From Hyphomicrobiales bacterium (GTDB lineage Bacteria; Pseudomonadota; Alphaproteobacteria; Rhizobiales; Aestuariivirgaceae): a stretch of 64,000 nucleotides of DNA. Below, piece after piece: positions 34,049 through 44,824 of this stretch. The first letter of the stretch is position 1; every line of letters starts with the position of its first letter. A program made the translations under genes and the position numbers. The notes under the pieces were generated by a model. That model saw only the letters and a program-made list of their open reading frames with translations. It made no database searches and was not told the origin of the DNA. Where the stretch lies: NCBI GenBank assembly GCA_016185245.1, contig JACPNZ010000041.1:1-64000 (forward strand). Reading direction: 5' to 3'.

Positions 34049-34966
34049 CTATCGCCTCAATTCGCCTTCGGCCTCGCGCAGGCGCTGATCCTCGATCTGG
34101 ATCGTCACATGCGTCAGCCCGAAGCTGACCCTCATCGCCTCACTGGCGCTGAGAAGTGTCGCCCGCGCCTCGGCCATGTCGGCCACGACAAGATGGCAGC
34201 TCATGGCGTCGACACCTGAAGTGATGGTCCAGACGTGCAGATCGTGGACGGCGGTTACGCCGGGGATGTCCCGCAGCCCGCGTTCCAGCAGCACCAGGTC
34301 GACCTCGGGTGGCGTACCCTCCATCAGGATGTGGATCGCCTGTTTGAGCAATATCCAGGTGCGCGGAACGATGAAAAGGCCGATTCCGGCGCCGATGATC
34401 GGATCGACCAGCGTCCAGCCGGTAAGCATGACGATAGCCGCGGCGGCAATGACGCCGAGGGAGCCGAGCATATCGCTGAGGACTTCAAAATAGGCACCTT
34501 TCACATTGAGGCTTTCCGACGACCCGGCGGAAAGGAGCTTCATGCTGATCAGATTGACCGCGAGGCCGACCACCGCCACCGCCAGCATCGGAGCGCCCAA
34601 GATTTCCGGCGGGTTCAGGAAGCGCCGGTAGGCCTCGTAGAATATATAGACCGTGAGCAACAGCAGAACGACGGCATTGGTCAGCGCCGACAACACCTCC
34701 ATGCGGACATAGCCATAGGTCTTCTGCGGTGTCGCGGGGCGTTCGGCGAAACGGATGGCGATCAGCGCCAGCACCAAGCCGCCGGCGTCGGTCAGCATGT
34801 GCGCCGCGTCCGCAAGAAGCGCGAGGCTCCCGGTGACGAGGCCACCAACCACCTCGACCGCCATGAACGTCGTGGTGAGAGCCAACGCCCCCACCAGCCT
34901 GCTCTTGTGCCGCCCGGCGGCGGTTCCGGGCGGCGCTGCCGTCCCATGTGAATGCCCAGCGCCCAT
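34049..34966 (-). CDS. CDF family cation efflux transporter
   Basis: A 305-residue cation diffusion facilitator, likely a Zn/Co/Cd/proton antiporter of the inner membrane. It begins with a His-containing segment (MGAGHSHG). Six membrane helices are visible, with the transport-site motif ADAAHMLTDAGG in the second (H56, D60) and YFEVLSDMLGSLGV in the fifth. The cytoplasmic C-terminal domain (IPGVTAVHDLHVWTITSG) is complete. The ATG at 34966 has GAGGGA upstream. It follows the zinc-ribbon gene and sits behind a MerR-type promoter. Confidence 0.94.
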   Translation of the reverse strand: MGAGHSHGTAAPPGTAAGRHKSRLVGALALTTTFMAVEVVGGLVTGSLALLADAAHMLTDAGGLVLALIAIRFAERPATPQKTYGYVRMEVLSALTNAVVLLLLTVYIFYEAYRRFLNPPEILGAPMLAVAVVGLAVNLISMKLLSAGSSESLNVKGAYFEVLSDMLGSLGVIAAAAIVMLTGWTLVDPIIGAGIGLFIVPRTWILLKQAIHILMEGTPPEVDLVLLERGLRDIPGVTAVHDLHVWTITSGVDAMSCHLVVADMAEARATLLSASEAMRVSFGLTHVTIQIEDQRLREAEGELRR

Positions 34967-35036
34967 GATTAATCCCTCATTGTCATCGAAGGGCGCAGCA
35001 CCGCAAAGGCTTACCCCTATCGTGGAATAGCCTTCG

Positions 35037-35387
35037 TCAGTCGAATAGCCGCCCGAGGAATGATCCGTGCCTACGGCTTTGACCGTGGCCGCCGCCATGT
35101 CCCGAACCATGACCGCCAGAGTAGCGACCCTGGGACGGATAAGGCTGCTCCTGCTGCGGCGCGGGTTGTGGCGCATTGGCTTGCGCCGGCGCGGATCGAG
35201 CCTCTTCGCTGGCGCTGCGCTCGATGATCTTGTCGAGTTCGCCGCGATCCAGCCAAACGCCGCGGCACTTGGGACAATAGTCGATCTCGATGCCCTGGCG
35301 TTCGCTCATGACCAGATCAACTTTGCAGGCAGGGCAAAGAAGCCCATGACCTTTGTTCTCGGCGACGGCATTTGCGGTTTCTACCAT
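35037..35387 (-). CDS. Zinc-ribbon (zf-TFIIB) protein with glycine/histidine-rich tail
   Basis: A 116-residue protein. Residues about 17-57 are a zf-TFIIB-type zinc ribbon: LLCPACKVDLVMSERQ, YCPKCRGVWLDRGELDKI. The rest is a proline/glutamine linker and a glycine-histidine-rich tail (SGGHGSGHGGGHGQ) that could bind metal. A strong AGGAGAGAGA precedes the ATG. It is the first gene after the MerR-type promoter and likely co-transcribed with the CDF gene 70 bases downstream. A metal-binding or metallochaperone role is inferred only. Confidence 0.85.
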   Translation of the reverse strand: MVETANAVAENKGHGLLCPACKVDLVMSERQGIEIDYCPKCRGVWLDRGELDKIIERSASEEARSAPAQANAPQPAPQQEQPYPSQGRYSGGHGSGHGGGHGQSRRHGSFLGRLFD

Positions 35388-35443
35388 TTCTCTCTCTCCT
35401 AGTTCCGAAGCGAAGCCGCGACCCAGAGGGGCTGCGAGGTACC

Positions 35444-35474
35444 TATATGGGTTCTCTAGCCACTAGAGATTCAA
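35444..35474 (-). promoter_or_regulatory. MerR-type promoter with 19-bp spacer and operator palindrome
   Basis: On the minus strand, TTGAAT (35474-35469) and CATATA (35449-35444) are separated by exactly 19 bases, too long for normal sigma70 promoters. The spacer contains the perfect palindrome CTCTAG-TGG-CTAGAG (35468-35454). This is the architecture of heavy-metal-responsive MerR promoters (ZntR, CadR, CueR), where the activator untwists the DNA. It drives the zinc-ribbon and CDF efflux genes, whose first ATG is about 57 bases downstream of the -10. No merR gene is seen in the window. Confidence 0.72.
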
Positions 35475-35721
35475 GGGGGTAACAATCTAAATTTTTTGCA
35501 AGGTCTGCGCGGAACGCCCAGACCATGGGAACTTGTGCGACGGAACCCTCATCATCCGCACTCGTGCAAGGCTGTCTCCAGTTCTTCAGAATTAAAAGCG
35601 GAAGACAATGCGACGGCAATCGTCCGAGGCCCGCTGACAGGCAGTCGTCGTCCTCGCCGCAGGCCCGCCTCGGGGTGGCTACACACAGGTTGCAGCTCAT
35701 ATGCTTGAGTATCGGATTGTC

Positions 35722-35745
35722 CCCAAAGTGTTAGCCACTTTTGGG
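35722..35745 (-). terminator. Hairpin after the WD40-caspase gene
   Basis: CCCAAAGTG (35722-35730) and CACTTTTGGG (35736-35745) pair with one bulged base around a short loop, about 20 bases after the caspase stop. There is no clear T-run, so termination is uncertain. The CCAAAGTG arm also resembles the hairpins at 5203-5285. Confidence 0.4.
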
Positions 35746-35764
35746 TCCGAGGCTCACATCTAGG

Positions 35765-38698
35765 CTACAAGGCCGCCAGGAAGAAGCGCTTGACCGCGCC
35801 CGGCTTGGTCATCACCGGGGTCTGCTTGTTGTCGGTCAGCTTTTCGACCCGGCTGGTCAGTTCCTCGTCGAGTTCGGAAATCGACAGTTTGCCGTCGCTG
35901 CCGTAGGCGGCAGGATCGGCCAGGATCGAAAGCAGTGCGGCGGTGAAGGCGCCATGGCCCCACTGGCTGCTTTCATAAGACACTTCGCGGCCGGTCGAAG
36001 AGGCGAACATCACCAGATTGGCTCCGTCGCTCAAGCTGTTGGCAAGCCCCGACATGTCGACCATGCTGGTGTTGCCCTGGATGCCGTTGCCCGAATAGCA
36101 GGCATCCATGAACAGGATCACCTTGCCAGGAATGCGGGCCAGGCCCTTGCGGATGATGTCGCCGTCGATGGCGGTCGCGGCCAGCATGTCGGGTGCGAGA
36201 TCGACACCGGTCGGCAGGAAATAGAAATCCTGGGCGGCGTCGGTGTAGCCGTGGCCGGCCATGAACACGATCACATTGTCGTCGGGGGTCGATTTCTTGC
36301 GAAGCCGGGCCAGCTCCACCTGGATCGCCAAGGCGGTTGCCTCAGCGTCTACCAGCAGCTTCACATCGACCTCGTCGTAATAGACGCCTTGCTGCTTCTT
36401 GAGCGCTGCAGCAAAATCCTCCGCATCCTTGGCGGGAAAGCCGAGCTTCAGGTCCTTGTTCTGGTAATTGCTAACGCCGACCAGGAGCGCGAAGAGCCGG
36501 GGCTTTTTCTGGGCGATACTTGCTCCCTTCCACTTGATCGGCATGGAGACCGGAACGCCAGCCTGATCGCCGATGAAGGCGACGAGGGTCACATCGCTAT
36601 CGCGCGGCGGCACGTTGAGTGCCAGCGTTTTCGCATCGCTCGTATCATCGACGGCTACGGCGGCGCGGCTGGTGACAGGGCGGCCGTCGATCAGCACCTC
36701 GACCCGGGTGATCGGCCGGCCTGACGGCGAGCGCAGCCGGTAATGCAGGACAATGTCGGACTTGTCGGTCTCGATCACCAGACTGTCTTCGGCAAATTCG
36801 ACGATCCCGGGGAGCAGGCCGCGGATGCCGGTGTCGCCCTCCTTCGGCGGCTCGCTGGCGCTGCTACTCTGACCCGCTTCCTGCAGCTTCTCGCTCACCA
36901 GGTTATTGGCGGTTTCGATGGCCGAGGCCTCGTCGTGGAGCTTCAGCACCAGCTGTACAATGTCGGGCCGGTAGAACTGCTTGCGAAACCGCGATACCGG
37001 GAAGAAGTCCGGCACATCGTCCCAGCTCTTGCCGTTGAAGTGCCAGCCGATCAGGTCCTCGCCGCCGGCCGAGGCGGCATAGTAGCCGGTGGGCGTCCAG
37101 GCGATCCATTTGTTGTGGTCGCCGGTGTTGACGAAAAAGCCGAGAAGCTCAGCCCCGTCCGACATGCGATACCAGCGGATGGTGCCGTCGCCGAGCGCTG
37201 CGAGCGCGATCTGGCCATCGACCGAGAGCGATACGCCCCAGACGAAAGACTGCACATAGTCGCGCCAGACTTGGCGGCCGTCGGCGCCGTAGCGGGTGAG
37301 CGACCAGTCGGTGCCGAGCAGGAAACTCTGCTTGTCGGGGGCGATCGCCAGGCTGCGCGACAGTTCGGCGGTTCCCATCGGCAGCACCTGGCCGTCGACG
37401 GTGGGCTGATACTCGTTGGTCCAATGTTCGACCGGCAGGGTGTTGACGGTGGGCTCAACGAACCCCGCCGGCACCTGCGGGCTCGGCGCGAAGGTCAGAT
37501 GGCTGGCATCGAACAGCCAGGGATCGACCGACCCCATCTTCAGGCCGAACCACACCTTGGTCGCATCGGCGGAATTAAAGAAGCGCCCGCCGTACTTGTT
37601 GCGCATGTCGGCGGTGATCTGGTTGCGCACCATGCGCAGGCTGCCGCCGCTATCGAAGATGCCGAAGGACGGATCGAAGGCGACATAGGCGACGGAACCG
37701 TCGGGCAGCACCTTGATGTCGTTGATGCCGCCGGCGGGGCCGCGCTCGCGGTCGACCAGGCGACGGGTCTGGCCATCGTTCCAGGCGATGATCGGATAGG
37801 ACCAGTTGGCATCGGTATAGCCGCCGGCGAAGTACAGGGTCTTGCCGTCGGGACTCCAGGCGACGGCGCGCAAATCCGTGTTGTTGAATTCAGTGGTGTC
37901 AATCTTGACCAGCGGCGCGAGTGTCTTCGCCGACAGGATGTCGAGCCCGACGCGGTAGATCTGGCCGACCGCCAGGCGTTCGCCGTCGGGCGAAAACGCC
38001 ACCCCGCGCGGCGATGGCCCGCCGGGTACCATAACTTTCGCCAGCCGGCGCATGGCGGGATCGTAGAGGCGCACATAGCCATCGTCGGAACTGGCGGCGA
38101 GCGATCCGTCGGGTGCGAAATCGACATCGAAGGCACTGTCGGCATAGTCGGTGTCATAGGCGGGCTTCGCCTCGAACGGCGCCGTCCAGACGCGAATTCC
38201 CGCCGCCCCGGCCAGTGCCGCGGCGAGCCTGGTGCCATCGCGGGAAAACTTGAGGTCGTAGATGACGCTCGGCACCGGCCCCAGGCGGCGGAGCAGTTTG
38301 CCGTTGGTGGCATCGAACAGATAGACATAGTGGCCAGCATAGGTCGAATAGTAATTCCGCCAGTAATAGGCATCCCAGCCGCCCGCCGCGATCAGCTTGC
38401 CGTCGGGCGACAGAGCCACCGAATAAAGCCTGCCTTCGCTGGCCGAGCCCACCGGCACGCGCAAGGTGCGCAGGAGCCGGCCGTCGTCGGTCGACCACAG
38501 GCGGATGGTCTTGTCGTCGGAGGCGGTGACCATCAGCTTGCCGTCGGCGCTGAGACTCAGATGCCAGATGCCGGCGGTGTGCATGCCGGTCTCGAATCGG
38601 AGCTGCGGATCGGGAAGCGGCTGCAGTTCGGCCCGCGCCGGCAGTGCCGCCGCCAGGAGCAGCGTGATCGCCAAAAATACATTGGCTAGCCGGGGCAT
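35765..38698 (-). CDS. Exported WD40-repeat protein with C-terminal caspase domain
   Basis: A 977-residue protein. A signal peptide (MPRLANVFLAITLLLAAALP, cleavage near 23) sends it to the periplasm. Residues about 35-560 form a WD40-type beta-propeller (HLSLSADGKLMVTASDDKTI, VALSPDGKLIAAGG, VAFSPDGERLAVG, VSLSVDGQIALAALGDG). A linker and a beta domain lead to a C14/caspase p20 domain from about 733 (RLFALLVGVSNYQNKDLKLG). The catalytic dyad is intact: H816 (FMAGHGYTD) and C867 (FMDACYSGNG). This is an orthocaspase-type protease with sensor propeller. Target and trigger are unknown; it follows kdsA after 81 bases. Confidence 0.92.
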   Translation of the reverse strand: MPRLANVFLAITLLLAAALPARAELQPLPDPQLRFETGMHTAGIWHLSLSADGKLMVTASDDKTIRLWSTDDGRLLRTLRVPVGSASEGRLYSVALSPDGKLIAAGGWDAYYWRNYYSTYAGHYVYLFDATNGKLLRRLGPVPSVIYDLKFSRDGTRLAAALAGAAGIRVWTAPFEAKPAYDTDYADSAFDVDFAPDGSLAASSDDGYVRLYDPAMRRLAKVMVPGGPSPRGVAFSPDGERLAVGQIYRVGLDILSAKTLAPLVKIDTTEFNNTDLRAVAWSPDGKTLYFAGGYTDANWSYPIIAWNDGQTRRLVDRERGPAGGINDIKVLPDGSVAYVAFDPSFGIFDSGGSLRMVRNQITADMRNKYGGRFFNSADATKVWFGLKMGSVDPWLFDASHLTFAPSPQVPAGFVEPTVNTLPVEHWTNEYQPTVDGQVLPMGTAELSRSLAIAPDKQSFLLGTDWSLTRYGADGRQVWRDYVQSFVWGVSLSVDGQIALAALGDGTIRWYRMSDGAELLGFFVNTGDHNKWIAWTPTGYYAASAGGEDLIGWHFNGKSWDDVPDFFPVSRFRKQFYRPDIVQLVLKLHDEASAIETANNLVSEKLQEAGQSSSASEPPKEGDTGIRGLLPGIVEFAEDSLVIETDKSDIVLHYRLRSPSGRPITRVEVLIDGRPVTSRAAVAVDDTSDAKTLALNVPPRDSDVTLVAFIGDQAGVPVSMPIKWKGASIAQKKPRLFALLVGVSNYQNKDLKLGFPAKDAEDFAAALKKQQGVYYDEVDVKLLVDAEATALAIQVELARLRKKSTPDDNVIVFMAGHGYTDAAQDFYFLPTGVDLAPDMLAATAIDGDIIRKGLARIPGKVILFMDACYSGNGIQGNTSMVDMSGLANSLSDGANLVMFASSTGREVSYESSQWGHGAFTAALLSILADPAAYGSDGKLSISELDEELTSRVEKLTDNKQTPVMTKPGAVKRFFLAAL

Positions 38699-38779
38699 CG
38701 GAGGACCATAGGCATTGGCATCGGTTGCCGCCCGAGCTTAGTCGGCACCCGGGCAATTGCAAGTTACCGCTTGCGGCGA

Positions 38780-39607
38780 TCAGGTCTTGACCACGCGGTC
38801 AAGTGCCAAGAGCCGGGTGAGCAGTCCCTCGAGCTGATCGAGCGGCACCATGTTGGGACCGTCGGAGGGCGCATGGTCGGGATCCTCATGGGTTTCGATG
38901 AAGACGCCGGCCACGCCCACCGCCACGGCGGCCCGGGCCAGCACCGGCACCATGCGGCGGTCACCACCCGAGGCCGTACCCTGACCGCCCGGCTGCTGCA
39001 CCGAATGGGTGGCATCGAAAATGACCGGCGCGCCCATCTCGGCCATGATCGGCAGGGCGCGCATGTCGGAAACCAGCGTGTTGTAGCCGAAGGACGCGCC
39101 GCGCTCGGTCAACAGCACATTGGGATTGCCGCTGTCGACGATCTTGGCCAGCACGTTTTGCATGTCCCACGGCGCCAGGAACTGGCCTTTCTTGACATTA
39201 ACCACCCGGCCGGTCGCCGCGGCAGCGACCAGGAGATCGGTCTGACGGCACAGGAAAGCCGGAATCTGCAGGATGTCGACGACCGGGGCAAGTTCCGCGC
39301 ACTGAGGAATTTCGTGAACGTCGGTCAAGACCGGCAGGCCGAACTCGCGGCGAATGTCGGCGAAGACGGCGAGCGACCTGGCAAGACCCAGTCCGCGCCT
39401 TCCCGAGAGGCTGGTGCGGTTGGCCTTGTCGAAGCTCGACTTGTAAACGAGCCCGATGCCGAGCTTGGCGCAGATCTCCTTGAGGCGGCCGGCCATCATC
39501 ATGGCATGGTCGCGGCTTTCCATCTGGCAGGGGCCGGCGATCAGCGCCAGCGGCAGGCGATTGCCGAACGCCACATTGCCGACGCTGACGACGCTGTTGG
39601 CCCTCAT
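38780..39607 (-). CDS. kdsA: 2-dehydro-3-deoxyphosphooctonate aldolase (KDO-8-P synthase)
   Basis: A 275-residue enzyme condensing phosphoenolpyruvate and arabinose 5-phosphate for lipopolysaccharide KDO. Conserved segments: [69 protein letters not shown]. Start ATG at 39607 overlaps the thioesterase stop. In related genomes eno follows kdsA; here the caspase gene follows. Confidence 0.95.
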   Translation of the reverse strand: MRANSVVSVGNVAFGNRLPLALIAGPCQMESRDHAMMMAGRLKEICAKLGIGLVYKSSFDKANRTSLSGRRGLGLARSLAVFADIRREFGLPVLTDVHEIPQCAELAPVVDILQIPAFLCRQTDLLVAAAATGRVVNVKKGQFLAPWDMQNVLAKIVDSGNPNVLLTERGASFGYNTLVSDMRALPIMAEMGAPVIFDATHSVQQPGGQGTASGGDRRMVPVLARAAVAVGVAGVFIETHEDPDHAPSDGPNMVPLDQLEGLLTRLLALDRVVKT

Positions 39608-40050
39608 TGCGGATAGACCAGGAAGGTGCCGGTGCCGTGGGCATAGAGCCTGGCCTTCTCGTCCACCACCTTGGCCTCGGCGGTGAACATGCTGCGGCCG
39701 GCGTGCAGCACCGTGCCGGTACACAGAAGCCGGCCCGATTCGACCACGATCTTGCGGACATATTTGACCGACAGATCGATGGTGCCGTAGCCGACGCCGG
39801 CGGCCACCTTGGTCTGCACCGCACAGCCCATGGCGCTGTCGATGAGGGTCGCCGCATAGCCGCCATGGACCCGCATCTGCGGATTGTAGAAATCCGGCGA
39901 CGGCCGGGCCTCGAAGGTCGCCTCGCCGTCGGCGACCGCAATCAGGCGCATGTGTAGCATGTCGGCAAGGGCCGAGCCCTGGCGCTCGGCGATGCGCCGC
40001 CGCAAGTATTCGAGGCCCGAAAGGTGTGGTGTGTCGTGGTGAATATTCAT
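39604..40050 (-). CDS. PaaI-type hotdog thioesterase
   Basis: A 148-residue single hotdog domain ([40 protein letters not shown]). The HGG-x-x-x-x-x-D signature is that of PaaI/YigI-type acyl-CoA thioesterases. Substrate unknown. It overlaps kdsA by 4 bases and follows the MscS-like gene by 13 bases, so it shares their transcript. Confidence 0.87.
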   Translation of the reverse strand: MNIHHDTPHLSGLEYLRRRIAERQGSALADMLHMRLIAVADGEATFEARPSPDFYNPQMRVHGGYAATLIDSAMGCAVQTKVAAGVGYGTIDLSVKYVRKIVVESGRLLCTGTVLHAGRSMFTAEAKVVDEKARLYAHGTGTFLVYPQ

Positions 40051-40063
40051 CGGTCCGCTGGGG

Positions 40064-42424
40064 TCAATTCTTTGTCGGCTGGATTAGCGCAAGTGGCCGG
40101 GCGATGGATATGGTTTTTTCACCGAAGGTTTTGAGGATGGCGTGGCGGAGATCGTTGGCGACGATGGCGCCCTCGAAGATGTCGGCGACCGCCGCCTTGA
40201 TCTCGAAATCGAGGCCATAGGCGCCGAAACGCACCAGCAGCGCCTGGGGCTCGGGAAAGGTCAGGACCTTGGGGTGCGACCGGGCGCAGTCCAGCAACAG
40301 GTCGCGAACCTTTGCCGCGTCGCTGCCATATTCGACACTCACCGCCACGGTGAAACGGCCGAAATTGTCGCCGTGAGTCCAGTTCCTGACCACCCCGGTC
40401 ACCAGGCTGGAGTTGGGCACGATGATCGAACAGGAATCGAAGGTCTCGATCTCGGTCGAACGGACGTTGATGCGCTTGACCAGGCCCTCGCCGACATCGA
40501 GCACCACCCAATCGCCGACCCTGATCGGGCGCTCGATCAGCAGGATCAGGCCCGACACGAAATTGTTGACGATCGACTGCAGGCCGAAGCCGATACCGAC
40601 GCCAAGGGCGCCGGCGACGATGGCGATAGTGGAAAAATTCAGGCCGGCGGCACTGAACGCCATGCCGAGGGCGAGGATGTATCCGGCATAGCTCGCACCC
40701 TTCTTAAGCGAATCCTGTACGCCCTTGTCGACCCGGGTCTGCGCCAGGATGCGACGGTCGAGCCAGCGCACCATCAGATTGGTGGCGACAATGCCGCCGG
40801 CCAGGACCAGGATAACCAGCAGCATGGTGGACGGTGACACTGTCACGTCGCCGATGCGGAACCCCGAGAAGGCGGTATTGGCCAGGCTGCGGAAATCGAC
40901 CCAGGTAAGCGTCCAGAGGGCCAGGAGAAGCGGCAGGCCGGCGAGCAGCAGAACGATATCAGCAGCAGTGCGGAAAACGATTCCAAGGCGTTCGACGCCG
41001 CGTTCCCCGAGCCCGGTAACACGGCGAAGCGTGCGCCCTAAACCGCTTTGCGGATCGATGCTGGAATTGACCGCGGCATCGCTCAAATGATGCAGGAGGA
41101 AGAGAACGGCGATAAGGACGGCGGTTTCGAAAATCTGCTCGGCGATATAGCTTGCCAGCGCCACATAGCCCGCCAGCAACGCCCCGACGCCGACGGCGAT
41201 CGCCAGCCACAGCGCCGGCACGAAGCGCCGGGCCCAGCCGAAATAGAGCCGGCGGCCCGGTGATTTCTCCGCCAACCCCTGTTGATGGCGCAGGCTGTAC
41301 AGGGTCAGCGCCAGCAGCAGCAGAATGATGGCGGCCGAAACTGCCGACTGGCCCACCGTATACGAGACCGGCAGAAACAGCCCGTCGGCCACAGTGCCCA
41401 AGGCCCGCGCCATGGCGACGACAAGGGCGGTCAGCCCCACCAGCAGCGGGAACCTCGCGGCGGCCACGGCGTCCAGATCGACAAGCCGCCACCTGGGCTG
41501 GCCGGGTGCGGCCAGCCGGCGGGCCAGGGTCCAGTAGACTGCCGTCATGAAAACCACATCGATCAGCGGATTCACCACCAGGGCGAGTCGCGGGGTCATC
41601 AGGCTCGCCGCATCGAGCGCCGCATAGACCGGCAGGACCAGGGCAGCCAGGCCGGCAAAGACCGATGTCACCACGCGGGCCAGGCGCCACAACCTGGCGA
41701 TGTCGTTGGGCGCCAATCCGCTGTCGCTGTAAGCCAGGAACCGGCGGCGCAAGGAACGACGCAACAGAACCAAGGCACCGAGAAAGATGATGAGATAGGC
41801 AGGGATGACGACGAGGCCAATGATATTTGCCAGATGGCCCGCCCCGCTCAACCACTCGGAGAACAGGCCGATCAATCGCGTATTGAGTAGCGCAAGGCCC
41901 TTCGCGGTTTCCACCCACAGATAGGGATTGAAGACCGAGCGCCCGCCCTGGAAGATGCGCTTGACGAACTGGTCGCGCTGGATGGCGGAAATGCGGCCCG
42001 ACAGCTGTTCGGCGCCGACCACGATGAGATCGAGCTGGGATTTGGGACCGACCAGCCGGCTCAGTTCGTCGTTGAGCAGCTTGCGCTGGGCGGCAACCGA
42101 TTCCGGCTCGCTGGTCCCTTCCGCCGGCGCCGGACCGAGCTTGGTGATCTGCTGGGTGATTTCGGCGATCGGGTCCGCCAGGGTGGCGACAGTCGCCGTT
42201 GCCTTGGTTCGGATATCCTCCACCTGGTTACGGAACAGTTGCAGCTGCTCGTCGCTGACGCCGGCCGAATTGACTCCGGCATCGAGCGTCCGGAGATCGA
42301 GCGTCAGGCTGGAAACGGCCTGCTCGGCCTTGCTGACGATCGCCTCGTTATAGGCTTGGGCGGCAGCCGTTAGCAGCCAGGAGGCGGCAAGGATGGCAAG
42401 CATCAGACGGACGCGCCGCGCCAC
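40064..42424 (-). CDS. Large MscS-family mechanosensitive channel with DUF3772
   Basis: A 786-residue protein. With the GTG at 42424 the N-terminus (VARRVRLMLAILAASWLLTAAAQA) has a proper signal peptide; an ATG at 42403 is the alternative. An extracytoplasmic coiled region with the DUF3772-like segment (residues about 100-180) precedes about ten membrane helices. The C-terminal MscS domain is evident: AGALGVGIGFGLQSIVNNFV, GLILLIERPIRVGDWVVL and the beta domain with IVPNSSLVTGVVRNWT. It likely releases osmolytes on hypo-osmotic shock. Start uncertain by 7 codons. Confidence 0.9.
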   Translation of the reverse strand: MARRVRLMLAILAASWLLTAAAQAYNEAIVSKAEQAVSSLTLDLRTLDAGVNSAGVSDEQLQLFRNQVEDIRTKATATVATLADPIAEITQQITKLGPAPAEGTSEPESVAAQRKLLNDELSRLVGPKSQLDLIVVGAEQLSGRISAIQRDQFVKRIFQGGRSVFNPYLWVETAKGLALLNTRLIGLFSEWLSGAGHLANIIGLVVIPAYLIIFLGALVLLRRSLRRRFLAYSDSGLAPNDIARLWRLARVVTSVFAGLAALVLPVYAALDAASLMTPRLALVVNPLIDVVFMTAVYWTLARRLAAPGQPRWRLVDLDAVAAARFPLLVGLTALVVAMARALGTVADGLFLPVSYTVGQSAVSAAIILLLLALTLYSLRHQQGLAEKSPGRRLYFGWARRFVPALWLAIAVGVGALLAGYVALASYIAEQIFETAVLIAVLFLLHHLSDAAVNSSIDPQSGLGRTLRRVTGLGERGVERLGIVFRTAADIVLLLAGLPLLLALWTLTWVDFRSLANTAFSGFRIGDVTVSPSTMLLVILVLAGGIVATNLMVRWLDRRILAQTRVDKGVQDSLKKGASYAGYILALGMAFSAAGLNFSTIAIVAGALGVGIGFGLQSIVNNFVSGLILLIERPIRVGDWVVLDVGEGLVKRINVRSTEIETFDSCSIIVPNSSLVTGVVRNWTHGDNFGRFTVAVSVEYGSDAAKVRDLLLDCARSHPKVLTFPEPQALLVRFGAYGLDFEIKAAVADIFEGAIVANDLRHAILKTFGEKTISIARPLALIQPTKN

Positions 42425-42525
42425 GGTCTCCGGTCCTGGCCAAATTCCCCGCCGCCTGTGCACCTGACGATTCCTCCTGAGCGCGCAAAACTGGGCCATT
42501 CGCATGGGAAGTCAATGGCGGCCGG

Positions 42526-44160
<1,635 letters not shown>

Positions 44161-44239
44161 TCACCCTACCTCTTTCACCACGTGATTCGTAGCCCGCCGA
44201 AACATCTTTCGCGGGGACATGTAGAAAACGGCTAAGTCC

Positions 44240-44611
44240 TTACGGGGTAACCGGAACCTTGGGGGTTCCGTCGGAAGCCGGAAGCTGCGGCAAGACCGAT
44301 TTGCCGGTATCGGTGCCGGTCGCGCCGGTGGCAGGTGCCGTCTGCTGGCCGGCGGGTGCGGTCTCGAAGGGCGACACGGTACTACCACGGCGGGTGGCGA
44401 GGACGGTCAGCAGGATCGAGGTGGCGAAGAAGGCAACCGCCAGAATGGCGGTGGTGCGGGTGAGCGTATTGCCGACGCCGCGCGAGGAGAACAGGTTGCC
44501 GCCACCACCGCCGCCGATTCCCAGGGCGCCGCCTTCCGAGCGCTGCATCAGCACGAGGCCAATGAGGAAGATGGCGACGATCAGGTGGATGACGAGAAGG
44601 ACTTCTTGCAT
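44240..44611 (-). CDS. secG: Preprotein translocase subunit SecG
   Basis: A 123-residue inner-membrane protein: first helix EVLLVIHLIVAIFLIGLVLM, the conserved QRSEGGALGIGGGGGGNLFS loop with SSRGVGNTLTRTT, and a second helix (AILAVAFFATSILLTVLA). The alanine/proline/threonine-rich C-terminal tail is typical of alphaproteobacterial SecG. Start at the ATG at 44611. It is upstream of pyrG on the same strand with 85 bases between. Confidence 0.94.
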   Translation of the reverse strand: MQEVLLVIHLIVAIFLIGLVLMQRSEGGALGIGGGGGGNLFSSRGVGNTLTRTTAILAVAFFATSILLTVLATRRGSTVSPFETAPAGQQTAPATGATGTDTGKSVLPQLPASDGTPKVPVTP

Positions 44612-44824
44612 GGCTGCTCCGGCTGGATTTGGCGGTGCCTTTAGCCGGTATGTGGTAAATGTGCAACCGGCCGGCAAGGCCAAGGGCTATTCGGGACCCC
44701 CACCACCTGCCCAAGCGGTGGCCGGCCTCGCGGCGGATGTCGTGGACCACCATGTCGAAACCCGCCCAGCGCAGGAGCGCCGGGCTGGCAATCTAAACGA
44801 AGTTCAAGCTTGGCTTGAGCCTGG

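Larger units (their letters stand above)
35388..35764. other. Intergenic region with the metal-responsive promoter and a hairpin
   Basis: 377 bases without a convincing gene, between the zinc-ribbon gene and the stop of the caspase gene, both on the minus strand. It holds the MerR-type promoter (35444-35474), an AT-rich stretch around 35480-35500 and a terminator-like hairpin (35722-35745). The open frames here are short and lack conserved features; I do not annotate them. Confidence 0.7.

Noticed and set aside
36743-38689. A 648-codon open frame on the plus strand
   Set aside because: It lies wholly opposite the WD40-caspase gene, which has clear domains and catalytic residues. The plus-strand translation has no recognisable motif and is a by-product of high GC content.
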